64,000 nucleotides of DNA from Triplophysa rosa (Eukaryota > Chordata > Actinopteri > Cypriniformes > Nemacheilidae). The stretch's first letter is position 1; every line of letters begins with the position of its first letter. Shown one piece after another: positions 47,385-59,604 of the stretch. The translations under genes and the position numbers were made by a program. The stretch is taken from assembly GCF_024868665.1 (NCBI RefSeq), contig NC_079897.1, positions 6,058,912 to 6,122,911 of the forward strand, written 5' to 3'. The notes under the pieces were generated by a model. The model saw nothing but the letters and a program-made list of their open reading frames with translations, did no database searches and was not told where the DNA came from.

Positions 47385-47560
47385 GATAGTATTAATTGGG
47401 GACCTCTAGTCATTTGTAATAATTGTAATCGGCATCTCTGTGATTTGGCGGGCTCATATATCATTTTTCATGGTTAACACCATACAACTATAGGCTATAC
47501 AATCTATACGCTAAGTCCGTAAATTTGAGTAAAATCAAGTTGCATAACGTTACGTGTCTA
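47385..47560 (+). repeat. copy of the repeat seen at 28.9-30.0 kb
   Basis: TTAATTGGGGACCTCTAGTC then ATTTGTAATAATTG, GGCATCTCTGTGATTTGG and CCGTAAATTTGAGTAAAATC match blocks in the 28.9-30.0 kb cluster (GGGGACCTCTGGTCATTTG, GGCATCTCTGCGATTTG, AAATTCGAGTAAAATC). It is a dispersed noncoding repeat of unassigned class. Confidence 0.55.
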
Positions 47561-48241
47561 ACCAAATTCACAGAAGGCTCCAACTAAGTCAACTACACAA
47601 GCTGCTATCCAATCATAGCAGTGGGCGTTTACTTCCAAGTCTTCTATGCGGCCCGCCCTTAAAAACCGAGCGTTTCTCCAGCCGGCCTCAAAACCAGGGT
47701 AGAAAATAGCCTATTACTTATTGATTTTGATGTTTTCAAAAAACCACGCGAACGTCATAAGTAGACATCAGACAATAGTATAAAACAATAAAAACGGCAG
47801 TTCACTGCACCTGTAATGTAATCCATCAGGCAGTGATCTACATCTCTGTTTACCCTGTGCTACACTAAACAGGTCAACTCTTCATGCACTACATATCACC
47901 TCGATGAAAAACTATTTTGACATGTGAGCCACAAATCAGTGATGAGGAAGAAAACATTAACAGTATGACATAAAAGGGCTGCTTTTGTAAATCAAGAGCA
48001 GAATGGCAGATGCACAGTTCTTTTAATGTGTCAACGCTATTTCTCACTGGTGCAAACACAAAAGCAGACATCTTTTAATCAGGGAAACAGTTCCTGAGGC
48101 TGGCGACTGTTTTGACTGGGAAGAATAATGTCTGGAACAAATGTCACATGAAGAGTTGAGTGTATTTTATCATATTGTCTAGGAAAATGCCACCCAAATC
48201 CCCATAGTTCCTTCGAAATATCACTTTGTAGCAAAGTTCAA

Positions 48242-48749
48242 TGTAGGGAAGGAAGGAGGCGGGAACCGGCAAACATTTAACAATCTTTAATCAAAAATAA
48301 ACAAACAATAACACGGAAGTAAAAGGCCGGCAGCCACCTCACGGTCGACTGCCGGTGTTGTGCCAAGAAATGCACCCCTGCCAGATTATGCACCTCCTTC
48401 AATAACACGTTGTCCGATTGGCTAATTCTAACCCCTCCCCACACCTAACCCTAATCCTAACCCCTCCCCTAACACTTAATCCTCACCCTAACCATTGTGG
48501 GGAGGGTGGATGCATAATCTGGCAGGGGTGCATTTCTCGGCATTACACCAGCCACACAAACATAAACAAAACTTAACATTTCCGGGCCCGGTCCTCTCTC
48601 GTCGGCAGTCCCGTCGCTCGTCCTCTTATGCTCCCTAGCTCCCCGTGAGGCATGCGGGACCGGTGCGCGTACAGCTGATACTCATTATCACTCACGCCAC
48701 CGGCCCCGCCTTCCTGCCCCACGGCTCTCGTCCCGCCTTCCTCGCTACA
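48242..48749 (-). repeat. possible solo LTR, interrupted by a MITE
   Basis: On the minus strand the segment begins TGTAGCGAGGAAGGCGGG, is GC-rich at first, then reaches ATTAAAGATTG (a poly(A)-signal-like motif) and ends CCTTCCTTCCCTACA. TG...CA ends and this layout suit a fish LTR, but I find no exact target duplication. A MITE (48361-48542) is nested inside. Confidence 0.45.
48361..48542. mobile_element. palindromic MITE with telomere-like core (182 bp)
   Basis: The left end TGCCAAGAAATGCACCCCTG continues into CCAGATTATGCA, and the right end mirrors it as TGCATAATCTGGCAGGGG then TGCATTTCTCGGCA. Between them the plus strand carries a C-rich tract of CCTAACCCTAATCCTAACCC type (about 48430-48500). 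Noncoding; the target duplication is unclear. Confidence 0.65.
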
Positions 48750-50039
48750 CACTTCAAACATTTTTCCACTTTTTAATAAAATGTTTATTTTACATTGGAA
48801 ATATTATGTACATTGCATTAATATAATTTCTATAGAAAATTATAAGAAATTTTCTCATTAAGGACAAATCACAGATGAGATCTCTTTCATATTTCAATAA
48901 TTGCTCCTAGACATAAATAAGATTAAATGTGAACAAATAGAAAGGAGATGTCACAAATGTCGCCTTAACAGTTTCACAAGAGATCTTACCTCTTAAGCAC
49001 AAACTGAGCTCAGATCTGCCAAGTCTGCATTCAAAAGTCAATGTTATTGAATATTTCAATACGAACACAAACATTTTTCATTCCAAATCCAGATTTTTCT
49101 TACCTAAATACTATACATTCATTTACAGCTCCATAATTTCAATGTATTTATTGTCTTATTGTCTGTGTTTGTGTATATTTTTATTTCTGATAAGCAATTA
49201 CAGGATAAAGGTTTGAGACTAAGTTGATACTTGAATAAAACACTTTTATGGTGCAAAGAAGGTCAAACCTTTTTCCACTACAGAGAATGATTCTTTAAGA
49301 TAATAGCCCAACCCTTTAAGGAACCTATATTTTCAAGAGTTTAGAAGCATTCAATGATCTGGAAAAAAGGATAACCTTCCTGTTTGAAGCCAAGGACACT
49401 GGTCCAGTTCTCTTTTCCACTGAGACCTGAGAGTGGTGATGAAAAACGAGTGCTAAAACGACCCACGTTTCCACATGGGATCTCACAAATAGGTCAGGTC
49501 ACCCACGGAGGGGTAAGGGCAGTTCCTAGGAGACAGACCAGCACAATCACTATAAAGGTCTAAATGTTTTCAAAAAGATGCTCAGTTTCTCAATATTTGG
49601 CTTATAAATATATGGTTTTATTATAAATCTATGTAAATATTTAATGCTTGTTTCAATGGTTCTCAAGTGGTATTGATACCAAAAAAATGCTTCGCATGAG
49701 TTTGTGGCTATAGGGGGAAGAAGGTAAAAAATATGTAAATTATTATTGTAATATAAATTATGTCATAAATCAAGTAGGCCTATATAAAAATATAAATAGG
49801 TAAATGATACAAATATTAATATTTTAATCAAAAAATATTTGGAATGATTACTTTTAACTAAATATGGAATCATGCAAAAAACATGTATAAATGAATAAAT
49901 ATATATACATAAATATTGGTTACTTGCATCAAGAATAAAAATGTTGTTTTTGCAAAGAATTAAAAATCTAAATTGTCTATTTTCAATATTCAACCTTTAT
50001 ATTTCATGTTAATAATTTTGAATCTGTGAGCTTCATGGT
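48750..50039. other. noncoding, no gene seen
   Basis: AT-rich unique-looking sequence. I see no exon, RNA gene or defined repeat that I can support. Confidence 0.4.
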
Positions 50040-50720
50040 TAAACTAGCAATTGGGCAATTCCAGCATTATGGACATGACATTTTGCGTTATGGATGTGAC
50101 ATAAAAATGCTCAGAGAATGTATTTGTAATGAAAATATTGAACCATATGTTTATATTTTATAGTCTAAACATCAGAAAAAAGTCAGCCTATGAACACTTT
50201 TTCTGTTTAAAAAAAGAGAAATAAATATGTGTTATGGATGTGATAAAAAAGGACCCCGGTTTTTGGGAGACAACAAACTAGGATTTATGTGAATAAAAAT
50301 GCACAAACCTGAAGCAATTATACCTAATGAATGGAGAAGGGATTCCTCTTTATAGAACATAATAGTTACTTTATTGTCATGTGTCCATTTATGAGGAATA
50401 CCATTATGGGGTTCGTTTCCCAAAAGCATAGTAACCTTAAGTTGATCTTAGAACCATTGTCACCAATGGAGCCACGATCATTGTAGGCTTACGATGCTTT
50501 TCGGAAACGCAGCCATGGATGTGCCATGGATGTGAAAATGGCACTTACCCAACTATGAAAAATCATGCAACTAAAAATTAAACAAATGCTTTAAAAACTG
50601 AAGAGAGACATCACATGGGTATTTGAACCACCAAATGTTGACGTGTTGTTAGTACAAAAAAAAAACTTTGGGAAAAGCTTTTTTCATGGTAAGGTTGACG
50701 TTTTCGCGGAATTGCGCAAT
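50040..50720 (+). repeat. dispersed repeat carrying TTATGGATGTGACA motifs
   Basis: The motif TTATGGATGTGA occurs at about 50091 and 50232, with GGACATGACA and GGATGTGCCATGGATGTGAA variants nearby. The same series appears in inverted order at 62400-62960 (TCACATCCATAAC four times, then matching AAACCTGAAGC/GCTTCAGGTTT, GGGAGACAAC/GTCGTCTCCC and ACATCACATGG/CCATGTGATGT blocks). A short MITE (50407-50513) has inserted in this copy only. Class unknown; no coding frame. Confidence 0.7.
50407..50513. mobile_element. short palindromic MITE (about 107 bp)
   Basis: The left end GGGTTCGTTTCCCAAAAGCA is mirrored by the right end GATGCTTTTCGGAAACGCAG. Inside, TAAGTTGATC and ACGATCATTGTAGGCTTA are also partly complementary. 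It interrupts the repeat at 50040-50720, since the copy at 62.4-63.0 kb lacks it. Similar sequences are abundant in cyprinids. Confidence 0.6.
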
Positions 50721-51317
50721 TTTACATTTTTTCTCTTCATTTTCAATAAACGTAGCATATTCTAATTTTGTCCTATGATTATCTGGTTTTCATTCATACC
50801 TAAACAGGATGGTGCAGCCTCCATGGAATCTCCTGTAATCTGAACAGGAGTCTAGAGAGAAGACATTAAAGACTTTGCAAGCCCTTTGCTTCACTTACCT
50901 TAATGGTTTAAGATCTTGTTGTTATCGATCAACTTTGTTGCAGCTGCCTCAATGATCATACTTAACTGGTCGGACTGATGGATTTCACACCATGCGTGCA
51001 GACAGAAGCACAAGGCATCATGCAGAACAGAAATAGATCTGCTTATTTTTTCATGCATTTGTGCGCCACAATATGGATTGTGGTCTTTGGTTTCTTTAAC
51101 ACCAGCGTGCCTCTCTGACCTGAACCAGCTTAGGGCGATGCAGTTACACACCCCCACAGTTTCTTCGATCAGCAGGACTGTGTGACTCTACCTGTCATCA
51201 CCACGCCCCCTTTTTGGACATGAACATTAAATGCTGTAGCAAACCTCTTACTCCGAGGATGCGTTTAAAGAGAATACTCTTAAGGAGGACGACGGGCACA
51301 AAGTCACAGGTGTGCTT

Positions 51318-51440
51318 ACAGGTGTGCGTACGCACAGTTTTATAAGTCAGAATATTTTTGGGCGTACGCTATTTTTGGCTTTCGGGTGCATGTACACTTT
51401 TAGTAAGGATCCTACGCACAGTTTTATAAATGAGACCCCA
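51318..51440. mobile_element. partial MITE (GTGCGTACGCACAGTTTTATAA type)
   Basis: CGTACGCACAGTTTTATAAG at 51327 and CCTACGCACAGTTTTATAAA at 51410 are direct copies of a known fish MITE terminus that ends TGAGACCCC. Inner CGTACGC palindromes are present. The left terminus is not intact. Confidence 0.5.
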
Positions 51441-52170
51441 GGTGACTTTACATCCACAGGGGAATTCACATTTTTTAGTCCTCACAGAGAACCAGCCAGT
51501 CGCCGGTATCCTAGATCCAGGTCCACAAAACACCCGGCAGTATTCAGCCGGTCACTGATATGCAAGGTCAATGTCCTGCCACTCGTAGCAACGTCCAGCC
51601 AGTCACCGATACGCAGGGTCATGTCCACACCACTCATCGCAGCGTTCAGTCACAGTTCGGCATGCCATTAACACTGAGACACAACTTGCTCAGCGCGTCC
51701 TCACGTGTCGTTGGATCCTTCCATATCCGGGCTGCCTTTAGGCCCTCCCACGAAGTCTGATATGCTCACAACCACACGAACCAGTGGCCAGCGCTCCTAA
51801 CATCCCTCCTTTATCTGTCTAAACCCAACAGGTCACGCTATCTAGCTATCTTCGTTGCCGGACAGACCCTATTGGCCTCGAGCTACACACAGCATCCCCA
51901 CAGAGATCCGTCCCTGAGCGCATACGGCCCTTTTGCATCTATTCCCCGTTCCCCGGTCTTCCCAGGTCGGCTCCCGGACTTGGACACCGACTCTGGACAC
52001 CCTGACTCTGGACACCCTGACTCTGGACACCTTGGCTCTCACATCAGGTCTCTTAAATGTCCTCTCCACCCAAACCAATCACCCGTAATTGATTCTCAAA
52101 AGGAGACAGCTGGCTCATGGGGGTGGACCCAGCCAACCACACCCCCTGGCACAACCCAGGTCCCCAAGTT
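51440..52170 (+). other. GC-rich low-copy-looking segment with a 15-bp minisatellite
   Basis: The segment is GC-richer than its surroundings and contains a run of ACTCTGGACACC(CTG) units, four copies at about 51990-52032, and CAGCCAGTCNCCG-type partial repeats at 51494, 51549 and 51598. Open frames on both strands follow the repeat. No protein family is recognised; it may be the remains of an LTR element. Confidence 0.4.
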
Positions 52171-54430
52171 CATTACAATACTTACATTAATTTTACATTT
52201 AAAGAAATGCTTCTGTGAGTCCATACTGTTCAGAAATATTCAGTTCTAACAGGCCTTCGAGCAAATGAAAGAAAAGAACAAGCCAAAGGCAAGAAAACCA
52301 AAAGCACACACGCAAACAAATCGCTAATACACATGAGTTGGACAAGGCCACTGGAAACTAAAGAGAGATGCTTAGTATAGCTGTGCACAACATTTGAGTT
52401 CTTGAACATTAGTACTTGAATGTACAAGTAATGTGCTGTGACCTTAAAATATGCAAAAGAAAAGTTCATGCTGCTGCTTCTAAGAACTGCTCACTCTCTC
52501 TACCCAACATGCACATCTCTTGGCCTTAGGATAATTTTACTCAGAAATGTTGAGAACGTTCCAATGGCCATGCCATTATAAAAATTGCTTCTTTGGTTAA
52601 ATAATGATGAATGGTTTTCCACATCTGCTGACGGCGATCCTTTCATCTTCAACTTCAAACATCTACTTCAAGAGTCAGTGTCTTTAAGGAAATCTCACTT
52701 AGCTGGTTGGACATCATTGACTACCATAGTAGGAAACATTTAAATAGTATAGTAAGGTGCCCTAGAACTGTTTGCTTTCCTATATTCTTTAAAATATCTT
52801 ATAAAATATTTTATTAATAAAATAATAATAAAATATTCTTTAAAAAATATATACAATAATTTGAAATGAGAAGTGTCAGTTGCTAACATTTATCCAAATA
52901 TCTTTCTCTGTGTTCATCAGAAAAAAATAAATGTATACAGGTTTGGAACAACTTGAGGGTGAGTAAATGATGACAGAATTTTCATTTTTGGGTGGAATAT
53001 CCCTTTAATAAAGCATTGGATGTGTGTTATTAGATTATGTTTCAGTATGACCTTAATCTTATTTCACGGCATGACTACATTTTCATCACAGTGATTATAC
53101 TGACCCACTTTCCACCATTATACATTATATGTCATCACATCTCAGTCCTGCTTCTTATTAACAAAGACATAATTGTGATTATTATGATGATGACAACAAC
53201 ACACAGGTCACAGTATTATGTGTCATCTATGTGCACTGCATTTCCTCCCGCTTTGCAATTGTATGTTTATGCAGAAATAACATTTAACTAAAGCCCTACA
53301 GCTCTTCAAAGAGATATGGGCTGAGGGTATGTTTCAATAATTCTGCTCGTCAGTCCTTTACAGACCTATGACGATGGATTAAACCGCTATCTATCTATGA
53401 CACTTCCATAAACACACTCTGACAGATAAAACATTAGTGCTCTTCATGTAGCTCAGGAGAAGATCGCCTGATTTTTTGTGTCAGTGGGTGGAATATGTTA
53501 TCCCATATCTAAAGCAAAACTGTGTCAGAACATCTGCTTGAATGCCAAATAGTTTTTTTGTGATTTACTTACATGTCTTGTTGTATTTCTTCTGTATTTG
53601 ATGGACAGTATGCCGTCAGAGAACATGTGTAAGACATTGATAAAATAATATCCATTTTGTAAAGTACAAGCTAAGTGGAAGCGTATGCTTATAAAGGGTG
53701 TTAGATGAGCTTAGACAGATAACGAATACAGTGTTTGCATTGATTTTTAAATGTTAAAAAGGCTGTGGAGAACTAAGGGTTGCGGAGGAGGAAAATATAA
53801 TGCTATGGACAGCTTTTATGTTTTAAAATCAAATTACATGCTCTTCTTCCAATAACAACTAAAGGCATTCCAACAATTCACTCCTCTGTTCACACTTAAG
53901 AATAACCAACACCTTTCATTTTGACACTTTGTCAGCTGTATGTAAGAAGTCACTCTAATTTATCTTGTGACAAACACTAACATGTAGCACAAATGATATT
54001 TAGGAGCTAATCTTGAGAAACACATGGTACGAGGGATTTCTCACAGCTTTTAAATACCTGCCAAAAATGCACGAACTTGCCTATGTTTTCAGAGATTTTA
54101 GGGGGCTGGCCATTCATAGATCACCATGTCAGTCAGAAAAGAGGAAGAGGGTGAAAAATTGAGATGGAGAGAGAATGAAAGAAATAAAGAGAGAGCAGTG
54201 AAAACCTATTGTATTTTGAACTCCCCCCACTCTTCAAAAGAAAGATTGTAGTTAGAAAAACGGTTTTACAGCCTGATGCCAAGGAGCTTTAAAAAAAAAC
54301 AAAGAACTTTTATTATTTTGGTGTTTTAGAAATGTACTAGTGCTTTAAGAAACTGGAAGCCAATAGACAGATCTGAACAATCTGTAAAGAAACATATCGC
54401 CAATTTCACATTAAATAAAAATAGTAGTTT
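52171..54430. other. noncoding, with a high-copy MITE half
   Basis: No exon is supported. At about 52930-53010 lies GGTTTGGAACAACTTGAGGG then TGAGTAAATGATGACAGAAT and GGGTGGAATATCCCTTTAA, the right half of the very common cyprinid MITE. The left half near 52700 is diverged. Confidence 0.45.
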
Positions 54431-54441
54431 TTAGGCTTTTA

Positions 54442-54681
54442 GGCCCGGTTTCATAGACATGGCTTAGCTTACGCCAGGACTATGCCTTATTTGAATTAAG
54501 ATATTTATGTCGCTTTTATAAAAACACCTTAGAAGAATACATTACTGGTGAGCATCTTGAGACAAAACAATGGCACTGATATATTTTAATATATTTCTGG
54601 GCAAGTTATATTCAGTTATGACAGGTCAAACATTCCTTTTAGTCTGAGACTAGACTTAAGCCTCGTCTGTGAAACCGGGCC
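54442..54681. mobile_element. Harbinger-like MITE (240 bp)
   Basis: The left end GGCCCGGTTTCATAGACATG is mirrored by the right end GTCTGTGAAACCGGGCC. TTA flanks both ends (54439-54441 and 54682-54684), fitting the 3-bp target duplication of PIF/Harbinger. Noncoding. A diverged partial copy ending GTTTATGAAACCGGGTCA lies at about 62160-62370. Confidence 0.75.
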
Positions 54682-54689
54682 TTAGTGTG

Positions 54690-57576
54690 TTAGCCTGAAG
54701 GTAATATACATTTGAATGTGTATTGACAAAATTGAAAAAAACTGACTAAATTCAGTCTCTAAGTTTTACCAACAGGTTACAGGTGGTTTTTGTGACCTCA
54801 TCTGCACTTCAGCTTGTTTCTGAGAAATGTTTTATATGAAAAAGTTAATGATTTTCATTTCACCCATATATCATATCATTTGAAGTATTAGCATAGTACC
54901 TCAAAGGATTAGCATAGCACATGCCCTCAAAAACAAAGCATTACCGTGACAGCTTATTCATTATGTACATGTATGTAGGCCTACTTTATGTACTTTTAAA
55001 CTACTCAGTGCATATGGCACTTTTTTAATTGCCTTTGCGGTCATTAGAGCGACCCCGGTACGCAGGACACCGTAAAAGAACAGGCAAAAAAATAATTACT
55101 AAATCTGTATAGTGTCATCTAAAGCTGAAGTGCCGCCTCTGTGTCTGGATCAGGGCCCAGAAATGACAGCCAATTCAATCAAATTTTAGTTTCATTTGTT
55201 CACAGCTGTTTCATGGTCACTGGCGTGACCATTCCCTGGTGGACCTTGATGATGTGGTTAATTATCTCAGGTTTTAGCTAGTCTGTTGTGTTCCAGCTGC
55301 TCACAGGTGTGCCCTGAAGTGGCCCATGAACCATGCGGGTATCTGATCAGAGAGAGAGAGCGGTGCCACACAATGAGCTCTAATTAGGGTAGATCTTACA
55401 ATATGTGTCTGGATGTGCATGTGGTTTGCTTTGAATTCAGCGTTTGCCACTTAGCATCCAAAATGTGTTTCTCTGTTAGGTTCAGCTGTTATTTAGACAG
55501 AAATCGGCTGATTAGCATTTTTGTGTTTATCGTTCTTGTTAAATGAACAGTTCACCAAACAATTTAGTTATTTATTCACGTTCATGTTCTTTAAACAGAT
55601 TAGTGTGCTATTACTTTTTTAGGATGACCAGATTATTAAACAACAATTATTAAGTAAGCAGAATGTCTTACATTGAAGGAGGTGTCCCAGGTTGTATAAG
55701 AACCAAGAGACGAGGACTTTGCCAGTAAACAATCATCCAGAACACCCGAAACATGCTAAACTATTGCATTGCCAACATGATACGTAACTCAGTAACTTCA
55801 TTTGGGCAACTTATAAAATGTCCAGCTGCAATAACCCATTGTGAGAATTGAGGAGTCACGCCGCATTATCTCAGAAGAAAAATATATGTGAAGCCGGTGT
55901 TACTCATTCTCCCCTTCAAAGCGACAGATTCAGAAGCAATCCTTTGACTTGGATCTTGAACCCCCATTTCATCATCGTCACTTTAGCATGTAGGTCAAAA
56001 TGTAGGACAGGACGTGGAAAAAAACACTTATGTAAGGCTTATGTATAATTTTTGAGTCTTGGGTGTTTGTGACATTTCAAGGTATGACACAAGCCTTTGG
56101 TGGATGGGGATCTGAAGTGAGAACTTTGGTGCTGCAGGATGTAATTCTGAAGTCAAAGGCAACCGGGTGTGGACTTATAAAGAAAATAAGCTTTCTACAA
56201 AATAAGCTGAGCAAAATATGATGTTTTATATAATGCTGCTTGAAAAATCATTGCAATAAGATAGTATAAGTATACCTAGTATAAATTCCAAATCATGATA
56301 CTGGAATTTTGAACTGGTTTTAGTAAACAGTAAACCGTTGATTACCATATTAGCATTTGTTAACGAATTTGTATTTTTTCAGAAGGCCTACTTTCCTTAA
56401 ACAACCTTTTCCCAATTTAAACACATTTTGATTCTCCTTATGCTGTAAATGCATGTTTGTTTCTGTTTCTGAAACACTAAACCGATTTAGAGATGTTGTC
56501 CTGTCAGACTGGTGTTGTGAGTGTAGTCTACTGCCATCTGCTGGAAGATAAGAAAAGTACCTCAGCAAAGAAGTAAATCGCTAAATTTCTAACGTTTAGT
56601 TTAGTTTAGGGATATTTATTAATGCTGCGGGTGCAAATAACTAGACATTTATTAACTTTCATCCACAAACCGTGATCAAAGAACATATCGTGATGTTTAT
56701 CGCTGCAGATATCACATCTATAATGAAGAGTCAATGTTTTCTTTCTGTGATTGTAAACAGATGGTGGAATTTTTGGACAACCTATCCACGTATTGCCTCT
56801 TCATGAAAGCATTCAGTTGTTAATGCAGTTCATATGCATAGTACTTGAGGCACACAAATGCTACATTTTCACATTTGTCACTACTTATTCTTTTTTTACA
56901 TAATATTGTCCCTGGCCTGACCCTAATTATAACCCACACGCAAACCATTCTATATTTTTACGAAAAAACTTCTTAAATGTGTTTATTAGGCCTTTTGAAC
57001 TGCAGGGGCAATGTCCTCAAAAGTGTGTCAAGGAGGACCAGTTGATTTCACCTTCATCATGTAGTTAAATTACGCACGCACGCACACACACACGTTGTGG
57101 GGATGTACATTTATTCACTTGGCAGATGCATTTATCCAAAGCGAAGTAGTAGAGCATATAAACATTTTGTCAACATGTAGTCTACTAAAAACCACTAGTG
57201 ATTTTTTTATTTTGTTGTTTTTAATGACATATACCAGAATAATTTTGAATTGTAAAATACTGAAATGTTATTTGAATTTGATAGATTTACTCAATGTTAT
57301 ATTCTCTCTTTTTAAGACCCTTTAGATAAAAGCTTCTGCTAAACGCATTAGTATAAATGAATCAATTAGAAAGAGTGACCTAGAAAGTATTGTTTTTACA
57401 CAACTTTTGTATTTTTACTGACTAGTGAAATTGCTAATACTATTTGAAAATTTACACTAATACGGCATTCTTTTAAGTAGGACTACTGAAAATACCATAT
57501 TTTATGAATGATTGTATTTTTTTTAAATGTGACTTTTTTGGTTTATGTAAGAATTAACCATAAAAGAAAGAAAAAA
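54690..57576. other. noncoding, no gene seen
   Basis: Includes a less repetitive, E-box- and homeodomain-site-containing stretch (55140-55410; see findings), a short CA/CGCA microsatellite (57074-57094) and a repeat fragment with CACTTGGCAGATGCATTTAT (57116) and AAAGCTTCTGCTAAACGCA (57328) typical of fish retroposon tails. No exon is supported. Confidence 0.4.
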
Positions 57577-57589
57577 TTACCACCCTGCT

Positions 57590-58510
57590 ATAGGTACATA
57601 AAAAATAAAGACAATTTGAAACAATCTAATGCAAAAAACACCACATTTATTCGACACCAAACCCTCTGAACAACCAGAGTCATTAAAAGCACTTCGTTGC
57701 GAAGCATACACACGGTTTACACAATAAGTGAAAACAAAACAAAAACATGGTAACTCCACATTGGAATCTGAAACGGCACCAGAGTGTGTGTTGTGATCAC
57801 ATCCCACTCCCATGTATAACAGATTTGCTCACACACTGGCGAGTTTGATACAGATTCCACCCTAAGGAGTGTTCTTGCTCCTTGCCTGGCAATCAAAGGG
57901 ACAGTGGAAAAGGCCCAACGTGGGGTTCACAGAGGGCCAATTTGAAACCAAAATAGTGATATCAGTATCTAAAAAAGGTGTTCAAAGAAAGTAAACAAAA
58001 ATGGGACCCGTAGCCTGATCTAGGCGTGGACTACCACAAGCAGTCCGATCACATCTACACTGTAAACACAGCCATTGAGCAGTTTGCTACCAACACATGC
58101 AGCTGACGAGCAGCAAACAAAAACAAAACGCACCATCCATTCAAGGACAAACCAGCCAGAGGCCAGATAATAATAGCCTACTCTCATAAAATGCATGGCT
58201 GTAGATTACTAGATTTTGTTCATATTGCATTTCAATGAATACTGCTGGACACTGAAGTAACTAAATAAAAAAGTGTTAAAAAGAACTATAGGTGGGTCAC
58301 CTTGCTAAACAGTGGAAAATAAGATACATAACATTTCCATCCCATCGACAGACATTAGAAAATTATAAGGGTGTGATATCAAAGTTATCAAAGTTTTAAA
58401 TTCCAGCAAAAAAACGATATATCCCAATGAGCTGGCGGCCTCGAGATTTCATCAAACGTGAGAGAGGACGTCAATGCATTCGCTGGTGTAGTCGACGTAA
58501 ATAATTCAAG
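57590..58510 (-). other. probable 3' UTR of gbp/frat
   Basis: This lies downstream of the stop codon of the 151-aa gene on the same strand and has no open frame of note. AATAAA on the minus strand at 57651-57646 is a candidate poly(A) signal, which would give a 3' UTR of roughly 0.85 kb. The boundary is inferred. Confidence 0.45.
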
Positions 58511-58966
58511 TCAGTCTACGGGATTGGAGATGTCGTTTTCCAGCGGCTCCGATGAAAACTGAAGCCTCCTAACCGCTTCTTTAATCAGATTCCCCGATAG
58601 TATGAGTTCCTGCAGAAGCTGATGCGGATCGTCCTCGTCGATTTTCTTTCGGTTCCACGAGGATTTAAAATGGTCCCATTCCTGATCGCTGGATCCGGGC
58701 GGGTTGTACGGACTGGCCCGGCTGGTGCGTAAACTCCGGCTGCGGAGACGGATACAGCATCCATTGCGCCGCTGACCTCCCGCCGCGTTGGCGTTGCTGT
58801 TCGTGTTGCTCGTTTTGACGCCGGTTGCGCCGTGCAGGCGCGATATCGAGCTATTGTTGTGAAGCTGAAGCGCCTCGCCGATCTTCGACACGAGAGCGTC
58901 TACCTCCTTTGAATCCACCGTCACCGACTGTTCCAAAAATATATAATTCTCCTTCCGACAAGGCAT
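58511..58966 (-). CDS. gbp: GSK3-binding protein (GBP/FRAT family)
   Basis: A single-exon frame of 151 codons opens with MPCRKENYIFLEQSVTVDSK, the conserved FRAT/GBP N-terminus, and continues EVDALVSKIGEALQL. Residues about 110-137 form the GSK3-interacting helix region, with DDPHQLLQELILSGNLIKEA then VRRLQFS. The protein binds GSK3 and keeps it away from the Axin complex, which stabilises beta-catenin and promotes Wnt signalling; in fish and frog it is a maternal axis factor. The middle (about 45-100) is serine/asparagine-rich and poorly conserved in the family, and the protein is shorter than mammalian FRAT1/2. The absence of introns fits the family. The ATG at 58966 is the only sensible start. 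Symbols gbp, frat1 and frat2 are all used for family members; which orthologue this is cannot be settled here. Confidence 0.95.
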   Translation of the reverse strand: MPCRKENYIFLEQSVTVDSKEVDALVSKIGEALQLHNNSSISRLHGATGVKTSNTNSNANAAGGQRRNGCCIRLRSRSLRTSRASPYNPPGSSDQEWDHFKSSWNRKKIDEDDPHQLLQELILSGNLIKEAVRRLQFSSEPLENDISNPVD

Positions 58967-59600
58967 TTTTACAAATATATGCGTATATTTAAAAAAATAT
59001 CCTGTCTCGAGGGTTGTTTTTGTTTAAATGGATGGGATCGTTTCGCCAGTGTTGCCGTTCGCCACGCTTCCCAACAGAAACAGCCCGAGGGTTGATTTGT
59101 AAACAATGGATGACGCAGAATCCGGCACGTACCATTTTTGAAGCAGAGGGGACGTGTTCAGTCCATTTAAATTGTGCGGTGTGTTTTAAATTGTTAACTA
59201 CTTCAAATTGCTTACCATTTTTAAAAATTCAGCTAAATAACCATCTTTTACGAAACACTGTGCCCGTTTTTCATTCTTAGTGGAAATGTTTCTTTTTGGC
59301 ACCCCCTGTGTCTCGAATATCAGTCAGATTTAATAACAGTCACCGAGTGTGTACAAATTCAGTACTCGAAGACATGTGTAAACTCAGTGCACCCTTATGT
59401 CTTACGATGGTGCAGCTGTATGTAACGTTACCAGAGATTTAACACAGGCACATCGACTATTTTTACGAGAACTGGTATCGCACACATGGTCGTTAAATCA
59501 AAAACGACCTTTCTGAACCACATTTCCATATAAGGAACTTGAATGAGCTGCCTTGACCATGTGGGTCAGTTATTGTATCTCTTTTTGGCTTTATTTTTGT
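58967..59600. other. 5' flank of gbp/frat
   Basis: Upstream region of the gene, with no other exon visible. The first 150 bp contain AT-rich sequence and TCTCGAGGG; no clear TATA box with spacing was identified. Promoter function is inferred only from position. Confidence 0.35.
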
Positions 59601-59604
59601 AGCT

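Noticed and set aside
48430..48500. True interstitial telomere array
   Set aside because: The units are degenerate and confined within a MITE; perfect TTAGGG repeats are absent.
50900..51157. 85-codon minus-strand frame as a gene
   Set aside because: It looks somewhat protein-like, but no family, start context or splice partner could be supported.
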